Origin: Microbacterium pullorum
Lineage (GTDB): Bacteria > Actinomycetota > Actinomycetes > Actinomycetales > Microbacteriaceae
DNA: 64,000 bases
NCBI RefSeq assembly: GCF_014836535.1
Contig: NZ_JACSQP010000002.1
Coordinates: 124,001-188,000, forward strand
Direction: 5' to 3'
How positions within the stretch are numbered: position 1 is the first letter of the stretch; the number at the start of each line of letters is the position of its first letter. Position numbers and translations under genes: made by a program. The notes beneath the pieces were generated by a model. The model had not been told where the DNA came from. It searched no databases and saw nothing but the letters and a program-made list of their open reading frames with translations. This document shows positions 8,349 through 17,649 of the stretch, piece by piece.

Positions 8349-8365
8349 GCGGACCGCAGAGACGA

Positions 8366-8398
8366 CGGATGCCGCGGGGCAGCGCCCCGCGGCATCCG
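8366..8398. terminator. bidirectional terminator between convergent genes
   Basis: A 15-bp perfect stem (CGGATGCCGCGGGGC and its complement) with a 3-nt AGC loop, placed between the convergent MBL-fold gene and ptsH. There is a short TT on the plus side. Confidence 0.75.
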
Positions 8399-8419
8399 TT
8401 CAGCCGGCGTGCGCCGGTG

Positions 8420-8689
8420 TCACTGCGCGTCGAGATCCGTCTCCAGCAGCTGCACCAGCTCGTCCAGCGCCTGCTCGGCGCCGTCGCCCTCGGCCTTGAG
8501 TGTCACGACGGTGCCGTGCGAGGCACCGAGGCCCATGAGCGACAGGATGCTGCCGGCATTCAGGTCGGGACCGCCCTCGACGGCGATGGTCACCGGGACA
8601 CTCTTCTCCTGCACCGCCTGCACGAAGAGCTTCGCGGGGCGGGCGTGCAGCCCGGAGCTGCTGGCGATGGTGGCCTGACGTTCTGCCAT
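8420..8689 (-). CDS. ptsH: phosphocarrier protein HPr
   Basis: An 89-residue HPr that relays phosphate from EI to sugar EIIs in the phosphotransferase system. The phospho-acceptor is His15 in SSGLHARPA. The loop NAGSILSLMGLG contains Ser47, the counterpart of the regulatory Ser46 of Firmicutes; HPr kinase is not expected in this lineage. It lies 18 nt downstream of the fructose permease, so it is the last gene of a fruR-fruK-fruA-ptsH cluster. No ptsI is in the window. Confidence 0.95.
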   Translation of the reverse strand: MAERQATIASSSGLHARPAKLFVQAVQEKSVPVTIAVEGGPDLNAGSILSLMGLGASHGTVVTLKAEGDGAEQALDELVQLLETDLDAQ

Positions 8690-8707
8690 GGTGTCCTCCT
8701 AGGGATC

Positions 8708-10795
8708 TCAGACGGTCGCCGGAACCGGGGCGACGGATGCCGCTTCGGCTTCGGCGAGTTCTTTCGGTGCAACCCACTTCTTCAGGGCTACGACGATGAG
8801 CGCAGTCACGACGGTACCTGCCGCCAGCGCCACCAGGAACCCCCAGATGGGGTCGATGGCGAAGAAGACGAAGATGCCGCCGTGGGGAGCGCGGGATTCG
8901 ACGGCGAAGAGCATGCTCAGCGCCCCGGTGACCGCTCCGCCGACCATCGAGGCGGGGATGACTCGCAGCGGGTCTGCCGCCGCGAACGGGATCGCGCCCT
9001 CAGAGATGAACGACGCACCCAGCAGCCACGCGGCCTTGCCGTTCTCACGCTCGACCGGGGTGAACAGCTGCCGACCGAGCACCGTGGAGGCCAGTGCCAT
9101 CGCCAGCGGCGGCACCATGCCGGCACACATGACGGCGGCCATGATGAGGTAGGGCGAGGTGTTGGTGGCCGAGGCGGTGCCGAGGCCGGCGACGGCGAAG
9201 GCGTACGCCACCTTGTTGACGGGGCCGCCGAGGTCGAAGCACATCATGAGACCGACGATGATGCCGACGACGACGATGAGGCCGGTGGCGGCGAGGTCGT
9301 TGAGACCGTTGGTCATCTGCTCCATGAGCCAGGCGATGGGCCGGCCGAGGAAGAGCACCATGAGTCCGGATGCCACGATCGAGGCCACGAGCGGAATGAT
9401 CACGACGGGCATGAGTCCGCGCAGCCAACGCGGGGCGTCGAGGCGGCCGAGCCACCACGCGACACCACCGGCGAGCAGACCGCCCACGATGCCGCCGATG
9501 AACCCGGCGCTCATGAGCACGGCGACCGCACCGGCGACGAAACCGGGGGCGATGCCGGGACGATCGGCGATCGCGAAGGCGATGTAGCCGGCCAACGCGG
9601 CGACGAGGAAGCCCATCGACGTGTTGCCGATCATGAAGGCGACAGACCCGAGGTACTGGCCGAGCCCGCCGGCGGGGAGGTTCCAGAGCGAGTTCTCGAT
9701 GATCACCGCGGCGGCATCGTTACTCACCTCGTAGCCGCCGAGCAGGAAGCCCAGCGCCATCAGCAGTCCGCCACCGGCGACGAAGGGGATCATGTAACTG
9801 ACGCCGGTGAGCAGCCAACGCTGGATACGGGCCCCCACACCCAGCGTCTCTGCGGCCGACTCGGTCGTCGTCCCTGCCGCCGCGGCCGACACCCGCTGAG
9901 CGTGCGGGTCCTTCGCCGCTGCGACCGCCTCGGCGATCATCTGCGTCGGCTCTTCGATGCCGCGCTTCACGCCGGAGCGCACGAGCGGCTTGCCCGCGAA
10001 CCGCTGCGGTTCGCGCACGTCCACGTCGGTCGCGAAGATCACGGCATCGGCCTGGTCGATGACGTCCTTGGGCAGCGCCTTGTAGCCGCTGGAACCCTGC
10101 GGCTCCACGACGAGGTCGATGCCGGCCTTCTTGCCCGCGGCCGTCAGTGCATCGGCGGCCATGAAGGTGTGCGCGATGCCGGTGGCGCACGCGGTGACCG
10201 CGACGATGCGCGCCGGCCGGCCGGCCACTTCGAGGTCGGGGGTGGCGGCGGGGCGCCGCCGAGTGGCGGGCTCGGCGCCCTCCGCCTGGGGGGTGGTCGC
10301 CGCCGCGGCGGCGTCGGGGGTCGCCTCGGCGGGCGTCGCCTCCTCCTCGCCGATCGCGCGCCGCACGATGTGCACGACGTCGTCAGCGCTCGTGGCGGCC
10401 CGCAACCCCGCGGTGAAGTCCTCCTGCATGAGCGAGCGGGCGAGCTTGGAGAGCACCGCGAGGTGCGCTTCCGCGGCATCGGCGGGTGCCGCAATCAGGA
10501 AGACGAGGTCGGCGGGACCGTCGGGCGCGCCGAAGGCGACCCCGGGCGACAGTCGCGCGAAGGCGAGCGACGGCACCGTGACCGCAGCGCTCTTCGCGTG
10601 CGGAATGGCGATGCCGCCGGGCAGCCCCGTCTCGTCCTTCTGCTCGCGCGCCCAGGCGTCGGCGGCGAGGGCATCGGCATCGGTCGCGCGGCCCTGTGCC
10701 GCCACCCGCGCGGCCAGGGCGCGGATGACCGCCTGCTTGTCGTCGCCGAGCGGCTCGTCGAGGCTGACGAGTTCGGTGGTGATGGTTTCGGTCAT
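8708..10795 (-). CDS. fruA: PTS fructose transporter subunit IIABC
   Basis: A 695-residue fused permease that imports fructose as fructose-1-phosphate. The order is IIA (1-150, phospho-His66 in GIAIPHAKS), an Ala/Pro/Glu-rich linker (~151-190), IIB (~195-295, phospho-Cys203 in VTACATGIAHTF), then IIC (~310-680) with about nine membrane segments, including IPFAAADPLRVIPASMVGGA. All three domains look intact. An AGGAGG ribosome-binding site is 5 nt from the ATG. It is followed by ptsH and preceded by fruK, whose product uses the fructose-1-phosphate. Confidence 0.96.
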   Translation of the reverse strand: MTETITTELVSLDEPLGDDKQAVIRALAARVAAQGRATDADALAADAWAREQKDETGLPGGIAIPHAKSAAVTVPSLAFARLSPGVAFGAPDGPADLVFLIAAPADAAEAHLAVLSKLARSLMQEDFTAGLRAATSADDVVHIVRRAIGEEEATPAEATPDAAAAATTPQAEGAEPATRRRPAATPDLEVAGRPARIVAVTACATGIAHTFMAADALTAAGKKAGIDLVVEPQGSSGYKALPKDVIDQADAVIFATDVDVREPQRFAGKPLVRSGVKRGIEEPTQMIAEAVAAAKDPHAQRVSAAAAGTTTESAAETLGVGARIQRWLLTGVSYMIPFVAGGGLLMALGFLLGGYEVSNDAAAVIIENSLWNLPAGGLGQYLGSVAFMIGNTSMGFLVAALAGYIAFAIADRPGIAPGFVAGAVAVLMSAGFIGGIVGGLLAGGVAWWLGRLDAPRWLRGLMPVVIIPLVASIVASGLMVLFLGRPIAWLMEQMTNGLNDLAATGLIVVVGIIVGLMMCFDLGGPVNKVAYAFAVAGLGTASATNTSPYLIMAAVMCAGMVPPLAMALASTVLGRQLFTPVERENGKAAWLLGASFISEGAIPFAAADPLRVIPASMVGGAVTGALSMLFAVESRAPHGGIFVFFAIDPIWGFLVALAAGTVVTALIVVALKKWVAPKELAEAEAASVAPVPATV

Positions 10796-10822
10796 GATGA
10801 CCTCCTGTGTGGCGGGAGCGGG

Positions 10823-11776
10823 TCAGACATCGAGGGCTCGCACCGGCACGTCGCCGGTGGGAAGGTCACGCGGGGTGGGTGCCTGCGTGCCGGGCAGCGT
10901 CGTGGCGGCGGCGCCGTAACGGATGGCGGTGCGCAGGCACTCGGCGGGAGCGGCGCCGCGGGTGTCGGCGATGAGGTAGCCCGCCAGCGAACTGTCACCG
11001 GCCCCCACCGTGCTCTGCACGCGGATGCGGGGCGGGCGGCCCGCCCACGCTCCGTCGGCCGTGATGAGCACCGCGCCATCACCGCCGAGGGTCACCAGCG
11101 CCGCGCCGACCCTCTCGGGCACGAGGCGCCGGGCGACCGGGAGCACGGCAGCGACGAGGTCGGCGGCGGCGGCATCGAGCGCGATGCCGACGAGGTCGGC
11201 GAGCTCGTGCTCATTCGGCTTGATGAGGTCGGGGTGGGCCCGCTCGACGACGGCAGACAGCGCAGGACCCGACGTGTCCACCGCGATGCGGGGCGCGGCA
11301 TCGCCCCACCGCTCGCGCACGGCATCGATGACCTCCACGTAGAAGTCGTCGGGCACGCCCGGCGGGAGGGAGCCGGCGAGGACGAGCCAGTGGGCGTGCG
11401 CGCACGCGTCGACGACCGCGGCGATCACGGCGGCACGCTCGGGGTCGGTGAGCCTGGCGCCGGGGAGGTTGAGCTTGGTGGTCTCACCGGCCGGGTCGGT
11501 GATCGTGATGTTCGCGCGCACGTGGCCGGCGACGGGTACGGTCACCAGCGGCACACCGGTGCCGTGCAGCGACACCGCGAACGGGTCGTCTGCGGCCAGC
11601 GGCAGCACGGCGAGCGTCGGCGCGTCGGATGCCGCGGCGACGCGGGAGACGTTGATCCCCTTGCCTCCGGCATCCTCACGAGCGCCCCGCGCGGCCTGCA
11701 CGCTCCCGACCTCGAGCGGCGCCTCGAGCGCGACGGTGCGATCGAGCGACGGGTTGGCGGTCACGGTGACGATCAT
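10823..11776 (-). CDS. fruK: 1-phosphofructokinase
   Basis: A PfkB-family sugar kinase that converts fructose-1-phosphate to fructose-1,6-bisphosphate. It has 317 residues. The N-terminus MIVTVTANPSLDRTV and the C-terminal catalytic/ATP motif VGAGDSSLAGYLIA (base Asp) identify it. I start it at ATG 11776, which overlaps the fruR stop by ATGA, rather than 9 nt upstream. Position in the fru operon supports fructose-1-phosphate rather than tagatose-6-phosphate as the substrate. Confidence 0.93.
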   Translation of the reverse strand: MIVTVTANPSLDRTVALEAPLEVGSVQAARGAREDAGGKGINVSRVAAASDAPTLAVLPLAADDPFAVSLHGTGVPLVTVPVAGHVRANITITDPAGETTKLNLPGARLTDPERAAVIAAVVDACAHAHWLVLAGSLPPGVPDDFYVEVIDAVRERWGDAAPRIAVDTSGPALSAVVERAHPDLIKPNEHELADLVGIALDAAAADLVAAVLPVARRLVPERVGAALVTLGGDGAVLITADGAWAGRPPRIRVQSTVGAGDSSLAGYLIADTRGAAPAECLRTAIRYGAAATTLPGTQAPTPRDLPTGDVPVRALDV

Positions 11777-12558
11777 GCGGTCCACACCTCCGTACCTGCG
11801 TCCTCCAGTGCCGCGCCGAGCGCGGACGCCGGGGCGCGGTCGGTCACGACGACGTCGACGTCCTCGAGGCCGGCGAAGGTCACCAGCAGCTCGACGTCGA
11901 ACTTCTCCGCGTCGCTGACGACCACCACTCGGCGCGAGCTGCGCACGATCGCACGCTTGACGGCCGCCTCGTCGGGGTCGGGCGTGCTCAGCCCGAATCC
12001 CTGCGACAGCCCGTTGGTGCCGATGAAGGCGACGTCGGGACGCAGTCCCTCGATCGCGCGCACGGTGTGCGAGCCGACGGCAGCGGCGGTGAGCCCGCGC
12101 ACGCGTCCACCGATGACGGTGAGCGAGAGCCGCGGCGACCCCGCGAGCACGTTGGCCAACGGCATGGCATGCGTGACCACCTCGGCGGTGCCGTCGGTCT
12201 CAGCCAGGCGGGTGGGAAGGAGGGAGGCGACGGCGGCGGTCGTGGTGCCGGCGTCGAGGAAGATCGAGCCGCGGAAGCCGTCGCCGAGCACGTCGAGAGC
12301 CCGCTGTGCGATGGCGAGCTTCGCCGCCCCGCGCTGGGTCGAGCGCTCTGCGAGCGAGGGTTCCACGACGCTCGTGCGATCGCGCGCCACTGCGCCCCCG
12401 TGCACGCGGCGCAGGGCCCCGGCACGCTCGAGCTGGTCGAGGTCGCGACGCACCGTCTCGGTCGTGACGCCGAACCGGTCGGCGAGGTCGACGACGGCCA
12501 CCCGGCCGTCCTGGGTGACCAGGCGCTCGATCAGTTGGTGGCGCTCCATCGCGTACAC
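11773..12558 (-). CDS. fruR: DeoR-family transcriptional regulator of the fructose operon
   Basis: A 261-residue DeoR-type regulator. The N-terminal winged helix reads RHQLIERLVTQDGRVAVVDLADRFGVTTETVRRDLDQLERAGALRRVHGGAV, the family hallmark. The C-terminal DeoRC sensor domain (RSIFLDAGTTT-like stretch, then FIGTNGL and VVSDAEKF) usually binds a phosphorylated sugar, here probably fructose-1-phosphate. The GTG at 12558 follows AAAGGA at good spacing, so I prefer it to ATG 12549. First gene of the fru operon, presumably autoregulated. Confidence 0.88.
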   Translation of the reverse strand: MYAMERHQLIERLVTQDGRVAVVDLADRFGVTTETVRRDLDQLERAGALRRVHGGAVARDRTSVVEPSLAERSTQRGAAKLAIAQRALDVLGDGFRGSIFLDAGTTTAAVASLLPTRLAETDGTAEVVTHAMPLANVLAGSPRLSLTVIGGRVRGLTAAAVGSHTVRAIEGLRPDVAFIGTNGLSQGFGLSTPDPDEAAVKRAIVRSSRRVVVVSDAEKFDVELLVTFAGLEDVDVVVTDRAPASALGAALEDAGTEVWTA

Positions 12559-12585
12559 GGTCGTCCTTTCTTCGGATTCGACCAC

Positions 12586-12615
12586 ACGATACAACACAAA
12601 CAAAGACACCCACAA
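12586..12615 (-). promoter_or_regulatory. fru operon promoter with T/G-rich operator-like spacer
   Basis: Candidate -35 TTGTGG and -10 TATCGT with an 18-nt spacer on the minus strand, ending about 30 nt before the fruR GTG. The spacer is a run of TTTG/TTGT repeats that is unlike the GC-rich surroundings and typical of DeoR-family operators. Confidence 0.55.
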
Positions 12616-12706
12616 GGGCCGTCATCTGTGTTTACGTGGTTTCATCCCGAAACCGAAGGGAGATCCGCGACCTCGGTGCAGTGCGTGACCGAACGCGTCC
12701 GGAAAC

Positions 12707-12739
12707 GACGAAACCCCCGGTTTCCCGGGGGTTTTCGTC
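12707..12739 (-). terminator. tRNA-Gln terminator
   Basis: Near-perfect stem GACGAAA-CCCCCGG / CCGGGGG-TTTTCGTC with a TTT-containing loop, directly downstream of tRNA-Gln on the minus strand. Confidence 0.8.
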
Positions 12740-12742
12740 TTG

Positions 12743-12814
12743 CTGGGGTACCTGGACTCGAACCAAGAACAACGGAACCAGAAACCGCCGTGTTGCCAAT
12801 TACACCATACCCCA
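12743..12814 (-). tRNA. tRNA-Gln (CTG)
   Basis: 72-nt cloverleaf on the minus strand. Acceptor TGGGGTA pairs with TACCCCA, discriminator G. The anticodon loop TTCTGGT gives CTG (codon CAG), and the T-arm contains GGTTCGAGTCC. gltX lies just upstream; in organisms lacking GlnRS, GltX also charges this tRNA with Glu before amidation. Confidence 0.94.
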
Positions 12815-12908
12815 TCGGTTCGAAGTCGCCCTCGCACCGAAGATCAAGCATAGCCGATCCTGAGCCCTGGCACGAACCGGCGGCGCGCCGGGCGTGGCGC
12901 GGCCGCGA

Positions 12909-14423
12909 TCAGCCGATGCGCTGCACCAGCGCGCCGAGTCGGCGGATCGTCTCGGCTTTGCCGAGGAGCTCCATCGACTCGAACAGCGGCGGCGAGATGC
13001 GACGGCCGCTGAGCGCCACGCGCAGCGGACCATAGGCGACGCGGGGCTTGAGCCCCAACCCTTCGATGAGGGCGCCGGCCAAGGCTTCCTGCACCGCGGC
13101 GGCCGTGAAGGACTGCTCGGGAACCAGTTCGAGTGCGCCGACGGATGCCACGATCACCTCGCCCGCGTTCGCGGGCAGCGACGCGAGCGCGTCGTCCTGG
13201 TAGTCGATCTCGTCGGTGAAGAGGAACCCGAGGAGCGCCGGCACCTCGCCGAGCAGCTGCACGCGCTCCTGCACGAGGGGGGCTGCCGCGGTGATCATCT
13301 GCTGCTGCGCGGCGGTGGGCGGGTCGGCGACGATCCCCTCGGCCACGAGGTACGGGACGATGCGCGCCGCGAAGTCGGCGGCATCCAGCATGCGGATGTG
13401 GTCGCCGTTGATCGATTCGGCCTTCTTCTGGTCGAAGCGCGCCGGGTTCGGGTTGACGTCGGCGATGTCGAAGGCGGCGATGAACTCCTCGAGGGAGAAC
13501 ACGTCACGGTCGTGCGAGAGCGACCACCCGAGGAGGGCGAGGTAGTTGAGCAGACCCTCGTGGATGAAGCCCTTGTCGCGCTGCAGGAACAGGTCGGCCT
13601 TCGGGTCGCGCTTGGAGAGCTTCTTGTTGCCCACTTCTCCCAGCACGAGCGGCATGTGACCGAAGCGCGGCACGAAGGTGGTGACGCCGGCGTCGATGAG
13701 CGCGCTGTACAGCGCCAGCTGGCGCGCCGTGGAGGGCATGAGGTCCTCGCCGCGGATGACGTGGGTGATGCCCATCAGCGCGTCGTCCACCGGGTTGGTG
13801 AAGGTGTACAGCGGCTGACCGCCCGCGCGCACCACCACGAAGTCGGGGAAGGATCCGGCGGGGAAGGTGACCTCGCCACGGATGAGGTCGACGTAGGTGA
13901 GGTCCTCGTCGGGAACGCGCAGTCGCCACGCGGGCTCGCGCCCCTCGGCGCGGAAGGCGGCCTTCTGCTCATCGGTGAGCGTGCGGTCGTAGTTGTCGTA
14001 GCCCAGCTGCTTGGCCCGACCGTTGGCCTCGTTGCGGGCGTCGATCTCCTCGGCGGTCGAGTAGGACTCGTACACCGCGCCCGAGGCGATCAGCTGCTGC
14101 AGCACGCCGGCGTAGATGTCCCCGCGCTGCGACTGGCGGTACGGCGCGTGCGGGCCGCCCTTCTCCACGCCCTCGTCCCAATCGATCTCGAGCCACGTGA
14201 GCGCGTCGACGAGCTGACGGTAGCTCTCCTCGCTGTCCCGCGCGGCGTCGGTGTCCTCCACCCGGAAGATCAGCTTGCCGCCGGTGTGGCGCGCGTACCC
14301 CCAGTTGTAGAGGGCCGTGCGCACCATGCCGACGTGCGGCAGTCCGGTGGGCGACGGGCAGAACCGAACGCGGACGTCGGTACCGGAGGCGGTCGTGGTC
14401 AGGGGGTGCGGTGCAGAGGACAT
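12909..14423 (-). CDS. gltX: glutamyl-tRNA synthetase
   Basis: Class I aminoacyl-tRNA synthetase charging tRNA-Glu (and probably tRNA-Gln). It has 504 residues from ATG 14423. The HIGH-type motif is [11 protein letters not shown] and the KMSKS-type motif is KKLSKRDP; the C-terminal helical anticodon-binding region is complete. A TAGACT -10 element lies 8 nt before the ATG, so the mRNA is probably leaderless; a GTG 3 nt upstream is an alternative start. Placement next to tRNA-Gln fits the indirect Gln-tRNA pathway. Identification is secure. Confidence 0.96.
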   Translation of the reverse strand: MSSAPHPLTTTASGTDVRVRFCPSPTGLPHVGMVRTALYNWGYARHTGGKLIFRVEDTDAARDSEESYRQLVDALTWLEIDWDEGVEKGGPHAPYRQSQRGDIYAGVLQQLIASGAVYESYSTAEEIDARNEANGRAKQLGYDNYDRTLTDEQKAAFRAEGREPAWRLRVPDEDLTYVDLIRGEVTFPAGSFPDFVVVRAGGQPLYTFTNPVDDALMGITHVIRGEDLMPSTARQLALYSALIDAGVTTFVPRFGHMPLVLGEVGNKKLSKRDPKADLFLQRDKGFIHEGLLNYLALLGWSLSHDRDVFSLEEFIAAFDIADVNPNPARFDQKKAESINGDHIRMLDAADFAARIVPYLVAEGIVADPPTAAQQQMITAAAPLVQERVQLLGEVPALLGFLFTDEIDYQDDALASLPANAGEVIVASVGALELVPEQSFTAAAVQEALAGALIEGLGLKPRVAYGPLRVALSGRRISPPLFESMELLGKAETIRRLGALVQRIG

Positions 14424-14465
14424 CACGGTCCAGTCTAGTTGCGCACCCCGCCTCGCCGCGGGCGG

Positions 14466-15689
14466 TCAGCGGCGACCGGCAGGGGCGAGCACCACCACGA
14501 CGGCGACCGCGACGAGGGCCACGAGGGCAAGCCCGCCGTAGCCGATGACCCCCAGCACCGCGCCGGCGCCGATCGCGCCGAGAGCGCCCACGAGGTTCAT
14601 GGCCAGGTCGCTCCGACCCTGGCGCCGGGTGCGGTGCGCGTCATCGGAGGTCTCGGTCAGCAGCGCCGCTCCCGCCACGGTCGACGCGCTCCAACCGAGG
14701 CCCAGCAGCACGAGACCCACCGTGACGAGGACCGTGGAGTCTTGACCGACGGCGGCCACCAGAAGGGATGCCGCGAGCAGCCCCTGCCCGACGAGGATCG
14801 TGGGGATGCGCCCCAGCCGGTCGGCCAGCAGCCCGAACACCGGCGACAGCGCGTACATGCCGGCGATGTGCAGGCTGATCGTGAGCCCCACGACCGACAG
14901 TTCCGCACCGTGGTGGATGAGGTGCACCGGTGTCATCGCCATGACGGCCACCATGACGCCGTGACTCGCGGCGATCGCCGTGATCGCGTAGCGGGCGGCG
15001 AGCGGTCGGTCGGTCTTCGCGATCGTGCGGGCGCTCGCCGACGCCTCCCGCGCGAGTCGGTGTGCGAGCAGCAGCGGGTCGGGTCGGAGCGCGGTGAGGT
15101 ACAGCGCGATGCCCAGCAGCTGCGCCGCGATCGTGAACAGATAGGGGCCGGTCAGCGGCGGCATCCCCACCACGGCGCCGAGCGCCTCCCCCGGTCCGAC
15201 GAGGTTGGGTCCGAGCACGGCGCCGATCGTGGTCGCCCAGACCACGAGCGAGAGATCCCGCCCGCGCGAGGCATCGGTGGCGAGGTCGGTCGCGGCGAAC
15301 CGCGACTGCAGGTTCGCGGCCTGGCCGGCGCCGATGAGCGCGAAGGCCACCAGCAGCAGGGCGAACTGGTGAAGCGACACCGCCACGACGACGAGTGCGA
15401 CGCCGACCAGCGCGATGAGCATGCCGGAGGCGAGCGAGACGCGTCGGCCGCGTCGGCGCGCCAGCGCCGCCAGGGGCACGGCCAGCGCCGCCGCCCCGAG
15501 TGTCACCGCCGCCGTCGCGAGCCCCGAGAGGGTGTCGTCACCGGAGATGTCCGCCGCCAGCACCGCGCCGAGCGAGATCGTGGCGCCGAACGCGATGCCG
15601 CCCAGCACCTGCCCGAGGGCGAGCACCGCGACGGTGCGGCGACGGATGCGGGTGAGATCGAGCCCGTCGGGACGGGTGTGCTCAGGCAT
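14466..15689 (-). CDS. MFS transporter
   Basis: A 407-residue major facilitator with about 12 hydrophobic segments. The first starts at [23 protein letters not shown], and the loop after TM2 reads [17 protein letters not shown], the positively charged A-motif. I start it at ATG 15689, which overlaps the preceding FAH-family stop by 8 nt; longer frames would add a low-complexity, non-membrane leader. Substrate is unknown. Being coupled to a FAH-family enzyme and next to gltX gives no clear hint. Confidence 0.85.
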   Translation of the reverse strand: MPEHTRPDGLDLTRIRRRTVAVLALGQVLGGIAFGATISLGAVLAADISGDDTLSGLATAAVTLGAAALAVPLAALARRRGRRVSLASGMLIALVGVALVVVAVSLHQFALLLVAFALIGAGQAANLQSRFAATDLATDASRGRDLSLVVWATTIGAVLGPNLVGPGEALGAVVGMPPLTGPYLFTIAAQLLGIALYLTALRPDPLLLAHRLAREASASARTIAKTDRPLAARYAITAIAASHGVMVAVMAMTPVHLIHHGAELSVVGLTISLHIAGMYALSPVFGLLADRLGRIPTILVGQGLLAASLLVAAVGQDSTVLVTVGLVLLGLGWSASTVAGAALLTETSDDAHRTRRQGRSDLAMNLVGALGAIGAGAVLGVIGYGGLALVALVAVAVVVVLAPAGRR

Positions 15690-16449
15690 CCCGCGCGGTG
15701 TTGCGCAGGATGCCGAGGCCGGTGATCTCCACCTCCACCACGTCGCCTGCCACGAACGGGCCGACCCCCGCCGGCGTGCCGGTGAGGATGACGTCACCGG
15801 GCAGCAGCGTGAACGCGGCGGATGCGTACGCGATCACATCGGCGACGGAGTGCACCATGTCGGTGAGGGGACCGTCCTGACGCACCTCTCCGTTGACGCG
15901 GGTGACCACTCGGGCAGGGCCGGTGAGGTCGAACTCCGTCTCGATCACGGGGCCGAGCGGGCAGAACGTGTCGAAGCCCTTGGCACGGGCCCACTGCCCG
16001 TCGCTCTGCTGCAGATCCCGCGCGGTGACGTCGTTGGCGATCGTGTACCCGAAGACGTAGTCCAGCGCCCGCTCGGCGGGTACGTTTTTGGCCACGCGGC
16101 CGATGACGACGGCGAGTTCGCCCTCGTAGTCGGTGCGCTCGGACTGCGTGGGACGCACGATCGTGTCACCCGGGCCGATGACCGAGGTGTTCGGCTTGAA
16201 GAACAGCAGCGGCGCTGCGGGCGCCTCACCGCCCATCTCGGCCGCGTGGTCGCGATAGTTCTTGCCCACGCAGACGATCTTGGACCGCGGGATCACCGGG
16301 GCGAGCAGCGTCACCTCCGACACCGGGACGCGCTGTCCCGTCGTCTCGAAACCGGCGAACAGCGGGTCGCCCGCGAGGACGACCAGGTCGCCTTCGTCGA
16401 GGATGCCGTAGGTGATGACGTCCTGGTGGCTGAAGCGTGCGATTCTCAC
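15682..16449 (-). CDS. fumarylacetoacetate hydrolase-family protein
   Basis: A 255-residue FAH-superfamily enzyme (hydrolase, hydratase or decarboxylase of 2-oxo-acids). The core is clear: [17 protein letters not shown], then [15 protein letters not shown], then [12 protein letters not shown] with the metal-binding Glu residues, then [10 protein letters not shown] and TGTPAGVG. The GTG at 16449 is 6 nt after a TAGGCT -10 element, hence probably leaderless. Specific substrate is not deducible; oxaloacetate decarboxylase or acylpyruvase activity is common in this subgroup. Confidence 0.88.
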   Translation of the reverse strand: MRIARFSHQDVITYGILDEGDLVVLAGDPLFAGFETTGQRVPVSEVTLLAPVIPRSKIVCVGKNYRDHAAEMGGEAPAAPLLFFKPNTSVIGPGDTIVRPTQSERTDYEGELAVVIGRVAKNVPAERALDYVFGYTIANDVTARDLQQSDGQWARAKGFDTFCPLGPVIETEFDLTGPARVVTRVNGEVRQDGPLTDMVHSVADVIAYASAAFTLLPGDVILTGTPAGVGPFVAGDVVEVEITGLGILRNTARDA

Positions 16450-16455
16450 CCGCCC

Positions 16456-16461
16456 AGCCTA
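16456..16461 (-). promoter_or_regulatory. -10 of leaderless FAH-family gene
   Basis: TAGGCT on the minus strand, followed by GGGCGG and then the GTG start: the TANNNT-N6-start arrangement. Confidence 0.5.
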
Positions 16462-16467
16462 GACGCG

Positions 16468-16485
16468 CGGGCGCCTGAGCGCCCG
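16468..16485 (-). terminator. possible ilvE terminator
   Basis: A 7-bp stem CGGGCGC / GCGCCCG with a CTGA loop, 8 nt downstream of the ilvE stop. There is no T-tract, so it is weak. Confidence 0.4.
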
Positions 16486-16493
16486 TGCGCCGC

Positions 16494-17594
16494 TCACGCG
16501 TCCAGACGCACCAGCCAGCCGTGACGGTCGTCGGCGCGCCCGTACTGGATGTCGGTGAGCTCTTGGCGCAGCGACAGCGCCAGCTCGCCCACGGGCTGCT
16601 CGTCGACGAAGTCGGCGCCCTTGAGCTGACCGATGGGGGCGACGACGGCGGCGGTGCCGCACGCGAAGACCTCGACGATGTCTCCGGATGCCACGCCCGC
16701 GCGCCACTCATCGATCGACACGTTGCGACCCTCCACGCGGTGGCCGCGGTCGGCGGCGAGCTGCAGCAGCGAGTCGCGCGTGATGCCCTCGAGGATCGAG
16801 TCGGACTGCGGGGTCACGATCGTGCCGTCCTTGTAGACGAACACGATGTTCATACCACCGAGCTCCTCGACGTTGCGGTCGGCGTCGAGGAAGACCACCT
16901 GGTCGCAGCCCTGCTCGTAGGCCTGGGCCTGCGGCAGCAGGCTGGCGGCGTAGTTGCCGCCCGTCTTGGCCGCCCCCGTGCCGCCCTTGCCTGCGCGGGA
17001 GTAGTCCTCGCTGAGCCAGATCGACACCGGCTTCGCACCGCCCTTGAAGTACGCCGCGACGGGGCTCGCGATGAGGTAGTAGCCCACCTTGTTGGCGGGG
17101 CGGACGCCGAGGAAGGCCTCTTTGGCGAACATGAACGGGCGCAGGTACAGGCTCTGGTCCTCGCCTGCAGGCACCCAGTCGCCGTCGATGGCGATGAGCT
17201 CGCGCAGCGACTGCAGGAAGTACTCGACGGGCAGTTCCGGCAGCGCGAGGCGACGGGCGCTGCGCTGCAGGCGCCGGGCGTTCTGGTCGGGACGGAAGGT
17301 GTGGATGGAGCCGTCGGCGTGACGGTAGGCCTTGATGCCCTCGAAGACCTCTTGCCCGTAGTGCAGCACGGCGGCTGCGGGATCCAGTGCGATCGGGCCG
17401 TACGGCTGCACGCGCGGGCGGTGCCAGCCGCCGCGCACCGACCAGCAGATGTCGACCATGTGGTCGGTGAAGACGGTGCCGAAGCTCGGGTCGCGCAGGA
17501 TCTCGGCGCGCTCGGCCGGGGTCTTGGCCGCCAGGTTGCGGGTGCGGGCGAACTCGAGGGGCGCAAGCCCCGCGTCGGAATCGAGAAGGGTCAT
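16494..17594 (-). CDS. ilvE: branched-chain amino-acid aminotransferase
   Basis: PLP-dependent fold-type IV transaminase that makes Leu, Ile and Val from their keto acids. It has 366 residues from ATG 17594 (MTLLDSDAGLAP). The Schiff-base Lys lies in AKTGGNYAASLLPQ, and the phosphate-binding region VYKDGTIVTPQSDSILEGITRDS is present. An AGGACC is the likely ribosome-binding site. It follows leuB by about 55 nt and belongs with the leu/ilv genes of this region. Secure. Confidence 0.96.
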   Translation of the reverse strand: MTLLDSDAGLAPLEFARTRNLAAKTPAERAEILRDPSFGTVFTDHMVDICWSVRGGWHRPRVQPYGPIALDPAAAVLHYGQEVFEGIKAYRHADGSIHTFRPDQNARRLQRSARRLALPELPVEYFLQSLRELIAIDGDWVPAGEDQSLYLRPFMFAKEAFLGVRPANKVGYYLIASPVAAYFKGGAKPVSIWLSEDYSRAGKGGTGAAKTGGNYAASLLPQAQAYEQGCDQVVFLDADRNVEELGGMNIVFVYKDGTIVTPQSDSILEGITRDSLLQLAADRGHRVEGRNVSIDEWRAGVASGDIVEVFACGTAAVVAPIGQLKGADFVDEQPVGELALSLRQELTDIQYGRADDRHGWLVRLDA

Positions 17595-17649
17595 GTCAGG
17601 TCCTGTCGCGTGGGGCGCCGACGGCGCAGATTCCAGGGTACGCCGGTGC

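Noticed and set aside
8162..12688. A 1508-codon open frame on the plus strand across the fru operon
   Set aside because: It is antisense to ptsH, fruA, fruK and fruR, which have full family motifs; long antisense frames are expected at this GC content.
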